This document shows, one piece after another, positions 1 through 5,367 of a stretch of DNA of 6,819 bases. Position 1 is the stretch's first letter, and each line of letters starts with the position of its first letter. Below the pieces are notes generated by a model, which saw only the letters and a program-made list of their open reading frames with translations, had not been told where the DNA came from and did no database searches. The stretch is taken from assembly GCA_030017395.1 (NCBI GenBank), contig JASEIZ010000112.1, positions 1 to 6,819 of the forward strand, in the 5' to 3' direction. Source of the stretch: Desulfobacterales bacterium. GTDB lineage: Bacteria > Desulfobacterota > Desulfobacteria > Desulfobacterales > ETH-SRB1. The position numbers and the translations under genes were made by a program.

Positions 1-73
1 AAGCGCTTACACAATTGTTTATATTATATGTAACAGTTTATGGTGACCGGAGATTTTATATCAATTCAGGAAT

Positions 74-78
74 GGAGG
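74..78 (+). promoter_or_regulatory. Shine-Dalgarno site that fixes the serC start
   Basis: GGAGG lies six bases before the ATG at 85. It supports initiation at 85 rather than at the in-frame GTG/ATG region near 40, which would add 15 residues not expected in SerC and has no comparable site in front of it. Confidence 0.8.
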
Positions 79-84
79 AAATTT

Positions 85-1173
85 ATGAAGGCAAACAGAA
101 TTTATAACTTTAACGCGGGGCCTGCGGCGCTTCCGCTTAGTGTTCTTGAAGAAATTAAAGATTCATTCATGAACTTCAATGGATCAGGCATGTCCATTAT
201 CGAAGTTAGCCACAGATCCAAATGGTTTGACCAAGTAATAAACGATGCTGTGGAGAGAACAAAACGGCTTTTAAAGATGGATGAAAATTACCATGTTCTT
301 TTTATCCAGGGCGGAGCCAGCATGCAATTTTGCATGATTCCAATGAATTTTCTGCATGATGGAAAATCGGCTGACTATGTTGATACAGGCATATGGTCGA
401 CAAATGCTATAAAGGAAGCCCGTATACAGGGAAAACAGATAAAAGTTGCGGCATCTTCCGAAGACAGGGGCTTTTCCTATATTCCTCAAAATGTTAAATT
501 CAGTAATAATGCGGTTTATGCCCATATTACCTCGAATAATACCATTAAGGGAACACAATGGAAAACCTTTCCTGATACCGATGGCGTGCCTCTTGTGGCA
601 GACATGTCGTCCGATATTATGAGCAGACCTTTGGATATGGAACAATTTGGCCTGATATATGCCGGAGCACAAAAGAATATAGGTCCTGCCGGTGTGTGCA
701 TGGTTATTATCCGTGATGATATGTTAAACATGGTGCCCGATAGTTTGCCGACAATGCTGAAATATACGACTTATGCTTCTAAAAACTCAATGTATAATAC
801 TCCTCCGTGCTTTGCTATTTATACTGTTCAGCTTGTAATGAAGTGGCTTGAAGAGACGATCGGCGGTCTTGAAAAAATGGAAGAGGTAAACCTGAAAAAG
901 GCAAACATTCTTTATAATTGCTTAGATTCAAGCGGGTTCTATAAGGGGACTGCGGATACAGGCAGCCGTTCTCTCATGAATGTTACATTCCGTCTTCCAA
1001 GCGAAGATCTGGAAAAGAAATTTATTCAGGAAGCGCTTGAGAACGGTTTTGGCGGCCTTAAGGGACACCGTTCTGTCGGAGGCTGCAGGGCATCAATATA
1101 TAATCCTACAACCATAGATGCGGTAGAAGCTTTAACAGATTTTATGAAGAAGTTTGAACAAAAAAACGGTTAA
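85..1173 (+). CDS. serC: Phosphoserine aminotransferase (SerC)
   Basis: SerC is a PLP enzyme of the cytoplasmic serine pathway. It transaminates 3-phosphohydroxypyruvate with glutamate to give 3-phosphoserine, and in many bacteria also serves the pyridoxal phosphate pathway. From the ATG at 85 the protein is 362 residues, the usual family length. Visible signatures are the N-terminal 'YNFNAGPAALP' (residues 7-17), 'EVSHRS' with His43 and Arg44 at the substrate site, 'IQGGAS' (74-79) for phosphate binding, the 'AGAQKNIGPAG' segment with Lys197 as the expected PLP Schiff-base lysine, and the C-terminal 'GHRSVGGCRASIYN'. A good ribosome site six bases upstream decides the start. No serA or other serine gene is visible beside it. 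Its stop overlaps the convergent transporter gene. The first 84 bases show no promoter I would defend. Confidence 0.97.
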   Translation: MKANRIYNFNAGPAALPLSVLEEIKDSFMNFNGSGMSIIEVSHRSKWFDQVINDAVERTKRLLKMDENYHVLFIQGGASMQFCMIPMNFLHDGKSADYVDTGIWSTNAIKEARIQGKQIKVAASSEDRGFSYIPQNVKFSNNAVYAHITSNNTIKGTQWKTFPDTDGVPLVADMSSDIMSRPLDMEQFGLIYAGAQKNIGPAGVCMVIIRDDMLNMVPDSLPTMLKYTTYASKNSMYNTPPCFAIYTVQLVMKWLEETIGGLEKMEEVNLKKANILYNCLDSSGFYKGTADTGSRSLMNVTFRLPSEDLEKKFIQEALENGFGGLKGHRSVGGCRASIYNPTTIDAVEALTDFMKKFEQKNG

Positions 1174-2414
1174 TGGTTAATTGTTACGCTGTCATTTCTG
1201 ATAAATATGCCCATGATAAAAACGGTTGTAATTGCCATCACGCCTCCAAACAGGAATGGAGCGGCGGGAAAGAATGAAAACAGTATTCCTGCTATGATGC
1301 TTGCTGGAAGAAGTGTAATGCCTGTTATGGTTTGATGAAAACCCAGGGCAGTGGCTTTTGATTCTTTTGGAGCGATGTCTGCCACAAATGCTTTTTCTAC
1401 CCCTTCTGTCATGGCATAGTAAATGCCATATATCAACCACAGGCCAAATAAGAGATGGTTTGAGCCGGGCGTAATAAACCCAAAAGCGCTATATACTACT
1501 GCGTACAACCCATAACCTGCTATTAATAGTTTCTTGCGTCCGATCCTGTCGGAAAGCGAGCCAAATACCGGCGACAGTAAGCTTGCAGTAATATTGAATA
1601 TCAGATACATTATTATAACAGTAGATAGGGCATGTCCCAAATCCATACTTCGTAGAAGCAGAAACTGGTTGGACGAGTTGCCGAGTGTAAAAACAAACTG
1701 CGCAATGAAAAAAACCTGAAGATTGCGATCGTATTGCCGAAAATTAAGGCTGGGTTTTAGTTTTTTGCCCGACTCCAATCGGGATATGCTGATTTTATGT
1801 TTTCTCTCTTTTACAAAAAAAAGAAAAATTATACCGATCAGGCCGGGTACGATAGAAATAAGAAACAATTTATAAAAAGAATAAATGTCTTTCAAATTGC
1901 CTGTAGCAGGATCTAAAAATCTCCTGACCAGGAAGAAGCAGATCAGAGCTCCCAGTGTGGCTCCTGCGAAATCCATCCCCCTTTGAAAGCCGAATGCCCT
2001 GCCATGGATTTCTTTGGGAACCGACTCGGAAATCAATGCATCGCGTGGCGCCGTGCGTATGCCTTTCCCCACCCTGTCAAAAAATCGTGCGAACAGAACA
2101 AAATACCATCCAACAGAACATAATAACAGCAGGAATTTGGCAAGGGCGGAGGTGGAATAACCGGCTATGGTTATGGCTTTTCGTTTCTTCAAACGATCCG
2201 AATAATAACCGGAAAACACTTTAAGCAGGCTGGCGGTTGATTCAGCTATTCCTTCAATTATTCCAAGCACAGGCCCGAGCAAGGCGGTATTTGCCGCCAT
2301 AATTACCCTCATAAATGCTTGCAAAAGAGGATAGACCATCTCTGAAGATACATCCGTAAAAAATGATGTAAACCCCACAAGAACGACGTTTCGCTCCATT
2401 TTATGATTTTTCAT
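1170..2414 (-). CDS. Major facilitator superfamily transporter, substrate unknown
   Basis: This is a 414-residue inner-membrane protein with about twelve hydrophobic segments, the standard MFS layout. The first half carries motif A as 'GYYSDRLKKRK' (69-79) between helices 2 and 3, then 'DRVGKGIRTAPRDA' (113-126), a signature I associate with a common bacterial subgroup of uncharacterised or efflux-type MFS proteins. A basic central loop (about 203-230) separates the halves. Motif A repeats as 'GSLSDRIGRKK' (285-295), and 'MTEGVEKAFVADIAP' (335-349) precedes the last helices. The substrate cannot be read from sequence; drug or small-metabolite efflux is only a guess. The chosen ATG (2412-2414) has at best a weak GGGA-like site in front, and Met6 is an alternative start. 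The gene converges on serC and shares a 4-bp overlap with it. Its leader would contain the GC-rich hairpin at 2453-2506. Confidence 0.85.
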   Translation of the reverse strand: MKNHKMERNVVLVGFTSFFTDVSSEMVYPLLQAFMRVIMAANTALLGPVLGIIEGIAESTASLLKVFSGYYSDRLKKRKAITIAGYSTSALAKFLLLLCSVGWYFVLFARFFDRVGKGIRTAPRDALISESVPKEIHGRAFGFQRGMDFAGATLGALICFFLVRRFLDPATGNLKDIYSFYKLFLISIVPGLIGIIFLFFVKERKHKISISRLESGKKLKPSLNFRQYDRNLQVFFIAQFVFTLGNSSNQFLLLRSMDLGHALSTVIIMYLIFNITASLLSPVFGSLSDRIGRKKLLIAGYGLYAVVYSAFGFITPGSNHLLFGLWLIYGIYYAMTEGVEKAFVADIAPKESKATALGFHQTITGITLLPASIIAGILFSFFPAAPFLFGGVMAITTVFIMGIFIRNDSVTINH

Positions 2415-2452
2415 AAAGAGTGTTTTCCCAAGAAGGCTAATTTTTGGTAGTG

Positions 2453-2506
2453 ATTGAACCGCAAAAGCGAGCGCATTCCCCGCTGCTTGCGGCGGGGAGC
2501 TTCAAT
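2453..2506. repeat. GC-rich hairpin element, copy 1 of a repeated sequence
   Basis: An 8-bp stem (2478-2485 with 2490-2497, one G-U pair) closes a CUUG tetraloop. Flanking ATTGAA (2453-2458) and TTCAAT (2501-2506) could form an outer stem. An alternative stem pairs CCGCAA (2459-2464) with TTGCGG (2487-2492) and is mutually exclusive with the inner hairpin. The left arm (2454-2479) recurs at 3845-3870 with 24 of 26 bases identical. No U-run follows on either strand, so it does not look like an intrinsic terminator. A dispersed REP- or MITE-like intergenic element is the likeliest explanation; a leader structure for the MFS gene is the alternative. Confidence 0.6.
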
Positions 2507-2513
2507 TTATAGG

Positions 2514-2541
2514 TTGTCTGTGATAAAGTCAATCTTATAAT
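2514..2541 (+). promoter_or_regulatory. Candidate sigma-70 promoter for the signalling cluster
   Basis: TTGTCT (2514-2519) and a perfect TATAAT (2536-2541) are separated by 16 bp. Transcription would start near 2548, giving a leader of about 100 bases before the ATG at 2650. It sits directly after the hairpin repeat and points into the cluster. The prediction rests on matches by eye only. Confidence 0.45.
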
Positions 2542-2649
2542 TGAACGAACAATTCCTGGAACCGGTGAAAAGTAAAAATCCTCGACATGCCGTGAGAAAA
2601 ATGTAATTATGTAACAAGAATTTTTAATTCTACAACACGAGATTGATTA

Positions 2650-3018
2650 ATGGGCATATTAAACATAAATGATTTAAAGCCCGGTATGGTTTTGGCGCAG
2701 TCTGCCAAGAACAAACATGGCGCTGTCATTTTGGGCGAAGGTAATGTGCTGACGGAAAAACATATTAATTTTTTTAAAACCTGGGGAATCACCGGCGTTG
2801 ACATAAAGGATATTGACAGCGATCAATTGATAAAACAAGAAATGGAAGCTCTGCCGAATGATATTGTTGAGTCGATTGAAAGGCAGCTTGATGAATTATT
2901 CCCACATTTTGAAGCTAATCCTGTCATGGAGGAAATATACAAAATTGTTAAAAGAATAAGTTTAAGACAAGCCGCAAATCAAAACAATAGTGGTACCGAT
3001 GAAATCAGAAAAGATTAA
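2650..3018 (+). CDS. Small protein with LKPGMVLA / LTEKHI domain, linked to HDOD gene
   Basis: This 122-residue soluble protein has no signal peptide or membrane segment. Residues 3-53 ('INDLKPGMVLAQSAKNKHG' through 'LTEKHINFFKTWGITGVDI') match the small beta-rich unit often found at the N-terminus of HD-GYP proteins (DUF3391-like) and also as free-standing proteins. Here it is free-standing. The rest (about 57-122) is charged and probably helical. I know of no biochemical function; a partner or regulatory unit for the adjacent HD-domain proteins is inferred from position. The ATG at 2650 has only a weak GAGA site seven bases upstream. Its last 20 bases overlap the HDOD start at 2999, suggesting translational coupling. 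The promoter candidate at 2514-2541 would serve it. Confidence 0.7.
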   Translation: MGILNINDLKPGMVLAQSAKNKHGAVILGEGNVLTEKHINFFKTWGITGVDIKDIDSDQLIKQEMEALPNDIVESIERQLDELFPHFEANPVMEEIYKIVKRISLRQAANQNNSGTDEIRKD

Positions 3019-3858
3019 AAGAATAATAAATTCCATGGGTGAGTTGCCAACCTTACCCACTATTTATATGAAGCTTACACATCTTTTGAACGTATCGGAT
3101 TCATCAATCAAAAAGATAAGCAACATCATTTCTGAAGATCAGGCTATAGCAGCCATGGTGCTCAAAATTGTAAATTCGGCTGCCTATGGTTTTTCTAACA
3201 AAATCGGAGATTTGCAGCGTGCCATCGTAATTTTGGGGCTGAACGAAATAAAAAACCTCGTGCTCGCAACCTCTATGTATAAAATTGTAAACCAATTCGA
3301 ACCGAGTAGCGCATTTGATATGCAACAATTTTGGAAACATTCCATAGGATGCGCAATCTCAGCAAAGGTTTTGGCTGAAACCGCTTACATAAAAGATCCG
3401 GAAGAAGTTTTTACGGGGGGCCTGCTTCATGATATAGGAAAACTGATTCATGCAACCTATTTGCGCGGAGAGTTTAATGATGTAGTAGCCGATGTTGTAG
3501 AAACCGGATCTCAGATGTCTGAATCGGAAAAAAAATACTGGGTTTTGATCATGCTCAGACAGGGAGTGTTTTAGCGGAAAAGTGGAGTTTACCCAAGAAA
3601 ACGGTCAACATGATAGCCCACCATCATTTGTCCCATGTGCCGGATACCATAACCAAAGAGATTGCAGCCGTTCACATCGGGAATATTCTTTGCATATCCC
3701 TTCGAATGGGATCAGGCGGAGAAAAAAGAGTGCCGATTGTTAATCAAAAAGCATGGGAAATTTTGGACCTCAAGTTGAGCGATCTTGAATATATTATGCA
3801 AAGGTCCACAAAACTTTTTGAAGAAAGCATTTCTATTATGGAATTTGAACCGCAATAG
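2999..3858 (+). pseudogene. HDOD-domain signalling protein, split by a -1 frameshift
   Basis: HDOD proteins are HD-hydrolase-like output or scaffold modules in bacterial signalling. The first frame runs from the ATG at 2999 to a TAG at 3572-3574 and contains 'LPTLPTIYMKL' (17-26), 'VLKIVNSAAYG' (54-64), 'ILGLNEIKNLVLATSM' (78-93), 'FWKHS' (111-115) and 'GGLLHDIGKL' (140-149). After the A8 run at 3528-3535 it degenerates into about 12 non-family residues. Stepping back one base at 3535 gives 'ILGFDHAQTGSVLAEKW' (180-196), then 'MIAHHH' and an open frame to the TAG at 3856-3858, making a 286-residue protein of normal family length. The site contains A AAA AAA in frame, so true indel, sequencing error, transcriptional slippage and programmed -1 frameshifting are all possible. 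I annotate it as a disrupted gene pending proof. A GTG at 2990 is an alternative start; ATG 2999 fits the family better. Confidence 0.85.
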
Positions 3859-3870
3859 CAAGCGCATTCC
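3845..3870. repeat. Copy 2 of the 26-bp repeat, overlapping the HDOD stop
   Basis: This stretch matches 2454-2479 in the same orientation with only two mismatches (TTGAACCGCAA ... AGCGCATTCC core). It contains the TAG stop at 3856-3858 of the HDOD reading frame. The GC-rich hairpin arm that follows copy 1 is not intact here, so this copy is partial or degraded. Confidence 0.7.
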
Positions 3871-4041
3871 TCATAGATTGTCGGAGCAAAGCGGATATCC
3901 CATTTTGGCGGGGCCTCGGGGTTGGCGAGCCAATCTAAAAAAGGCTGACTTTTTTCCGGTTTAAGATCGGTTATTTCTTTTAGATAGGCGGATTACCGAG
4001 AAACGGGAAGAGTTTGTGGCGGTGTAGAGGTTTTATCGAAC
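3859..4041. other. Intergenic region between HDOD and HD-GYP genes
   Basis: This 183-bp gap holds the end of repeat copy 2 and then several small inverted repeats. TAGATTG (3874-3880) pairs with CAATCTA (3931-3937) across about 50 bases. The palindrome TTGGC-GA-GCCAA (3922-3933) competes with that stem. AAAAAAG (3937-3943) can pair with CTTTTTT (3949-3955), giving a short AT-rich hairpin ending in a T-run, a weak terminator candidate. I see no convincing promoter and no open frame worth calling. A small structured RNA cannot be excluded. Confidence 0.4.
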
Positions 4042-5202
4042 ATGCTAAATAAACAGACAAAAATTGATCAAAATGAACTTGAATCAATAATCAAAAAACT
4101 GCATTTTCTGGAAGAATCCAACATAGCGCTTATTAGCATTCAGGATAAGCTTGATCGGTTAAGCCACTTTCAATCCAAAATGCTCTTATCTTATGATGTT
4201 GATTATGTGCTTGAGACTTGGCTTGCAAGGCTTGGGGAACTGGTCAGAATCGAGGTTTGTTCGGTCTTCCTCGTAGAAGAGAGGGGCATTGAGTTTGTTC
4301 ACAAGATATCAAAACCCGAAAAACTTTCGCCTGTCATTCAAAGGGAGGTCGATGCCCAAATTAGCCAGGGGAACTTTGGACGGGCCATCAGCAAAGGCAT
4401 TCCCCTGAGTGTTTCCGCTGAAGTCTTAGGAAAAGAAAGAGGTCGGCTTCTGAGCATCATGATAGCTCCTCTTTCCAACCTGCAAAGGACTATAGGCGCA
4501 GTTATCATTGCCTTTGAAGAAGACAAAGATTTCATAAGACAACAAACCTCAAAACTTTTACATATTCTCGTGGATTTCTTTTCTCTGGCCCTGGAAAATG
4601 TATACTTGCTTGGGGATTTGAAAACTGCTTACTTCTGTACAGTCAAAGCCATCGCCAACTCCATAGAAGCGCGTGATCCATACACGAAAGGCCATTCCGA
4701 GAGAGTCGCTCAATTTTCTAAAGCAATAGCCAAGGAGTTTAACTGGGACAAAAACGAAATAGAGCTCATTGATTGGGGAGGAATGCTTCATGACGTCGGC
4801 AAGATAGGCATCCACGATATTATCCTAAACAAGCCCGGAAATCTTACCGATAGTGAATACAATGAGATAAAATCACACCCCTTGATCGGCGCTCAAATAG
4901 TCAAAGACATCTCTTTTTTAAAATCTGTAATACCCTACGTTCTTGAGCACCATGAAAGATTTGACGGCAAGGGTTATCCAATGGGCGTGGCTGGAGAAAA
5001 TATCTCTATTAAAGGAAGACTGTTGGCGGTGGCTGACACCTTTGATGCAATGACCAGTGATAGACCATATAGAAAAGCCTTAAAATCTGAAGATGCTCTT
5101 AAGGAGATATTAAGAAATCGAGGGACTCAATTTGATCCCGAAGTTGTACGGGCTTTTGAAAAGGCCTTGATATCAGGTAAGATATGTAGAAACCTTAAAT
5201 AA
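4042..5202 (+). CDS. GAF-HD-GYP protein, probable cyclic-di-GMP phosphodiesterase
   Basis: This 386-residue cytoplasmic protein begins with a charged, probably coiled-coil helix (about 8-45). A GAF-like sensory domain (about 46-190) follows, ending in an amphipathic linker. The HD-GYP domain (about 195-380) is catalytically complete by eye: 'RDPYTKGHSERV' with His218, 'MLHDVGKIGI' with His250, Asp251 and Lys254, 'SHPLIGA' with His279, 'HHERFDGKGYP' with His303, His304 and the GYP triplet at 311-313, and 'ADTFDAMTSDRPYR' with Asp332. HD-GYP enzymes hydrolyse cyclic di-GMP to pGpG or GMP; the GAF ligand is unknown. There is no receiver domain or membrane helix, so a soluble or partner-borne signal is likely. 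AGAGG (4026-4030) lies 11 bases before the ATG, slightly far. It may be cotranscribed with the HDOD gene across the 183-bp gap. Its stop lies inside the hairpin at 5197-5215. Confidence 0.93.
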   Translation: MLNKQTKIDQNELESIIKKLHFLEESNIALISIQDKLDRLSHFQSKMLLSYDVDYVLETWLARLGELVRIEVCSVFLVEERGIEFVHKISKPEKLSPVIQREVDAQISQGNFGRAISKGIPLSVSAEVLGKERGRLLSIMIAPLSNLQRTIGAVIIAFEEDKDFIRQQTSKLLHILVDFFSLALENVYLLGDLKTAYFCTVKAIANSIEARDPYTKGHSERVAQFSKAIAKEFNWDKNEIELIDWGGMLHDVGKIGIHDIILNKPGNLTDSEYNEIKSHPLIGAQIVKDISFLKSVIPYVLEHHERFDGKGYPMGVAGENISIKGRLLAVADTFDAMTSDRPYRKALKSEDALKEILRNRGTQFDPEVVRAFEKALISGKICRNLK

Positions 5203-5215
5203 CCGATGGTTATTT
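5197..5215. terminator. Possible bidirectional terminator hairpin
   Basis: AAATAACC (5197-5204), a GAT loop and GGTTATTT (5208-5215) form a perfect 8-bp inverted repeat between the convergent HD-GYP gene and tRNA-Gln. The arms end in T-rich sequence on both strands. The stem is AT-rich with only two G-C pairs and the U-tract is short, so termination may be weak. The HD-GYP stop codon (5200-5202) lies in the left arm. Confidence 0.4.
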
Positions 5216-5242
5216 CATTAAAAGGGCATACAAGCTGATTAA

Positions 5243-5316
5243 TGGCTGGGAGACAAGGATTCGAACCTTGGTTGACGGAGTCAGAGTCCGCAGTCCTGCC
5301 GCTGGACGATCTCCCA
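5243..5316 (-). tRNA. tRNA-Gln (anticodon CUG)
   Basis: The minus strand folds into a full cloverleaf. The acceptor arm is TGGGAGA paired with TCTCCCA, the D arm has GTCC/GGAC, the anticodon arm has GCGGA/TCCGT around the loop CTCTGAC, and the T arm is CAAGG-TTCGAAT-CCTTG. The anticodon CTG reads CAG glutamine codons. The U1-A72 first pair and G73 are known glutamine identity elements. The 3' CCA is encoded (5245-5243). It lies 51 bp downstream of gltX on the same strand. Confidence 0.96.
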
Positions 5317-5325
5317 TTATTTTTT

Positions 5326-5354
5326 TCGATACATAAAAGCAATAAATGAGTCAA
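5326..5354 (-). promoter_or_regulatory. Weak candidate promoter for tRNA-Gln
   Basis: Reading the minus strand, TTGACT (5354-5349) is a good -35 match. Seventeen bases later TATCGA (5331-5326) is a poor -10. Transcription would begin only a few bases before the tRNA. Read-through from gltX is the alternative, since no terminator is seen between them. Confidence 0.25.
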
Positions 5355-5367
5355 GACAAATTTTATA

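Noticed and set aside
7..42. Possible serC promoter elements (TTGTTT, TATTAT) in the AT-rich left edge
   Set aside because: No pair has proper spacing with two decent boxes, and the upstream region is cut off.
40..84. Longer serC with 15 extra N-terminal residues starting at 40
   Set aside because: The ATG at 85 has a strong GGAGG site at the right distance and gives the standard 362-residue SerC; the extension has no family match.
1534..2224. Plus-strand open frames inside the MFS gene
   Set aside because: They are antisense shadows of a clear 414-residue transporter, with no recognisable domains or ribosome sites.
2618..2630. GAATT-TTT-AATTC inverted repeat before the 122-aa gene
   Set aside because: This is an AT-only style short palindrome expected by chance in AT-rich leader DNA; no known operator matches it.
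3610..3858. Independent 82-residue gene starting at 3610
   Set aside because: It is the C-terminal part of the HDOD domain in the -1 frame; family-like residues continue upstream of this ATG to 3535, so it is not a separate gene.
5127..5354. 75-residue minus-strand open frame covering the tRNA
   Set aside because: It runs straight through a perfect tRNA-Gln cloverleaf and into the HD-GYP gene; translation across it is an accident.
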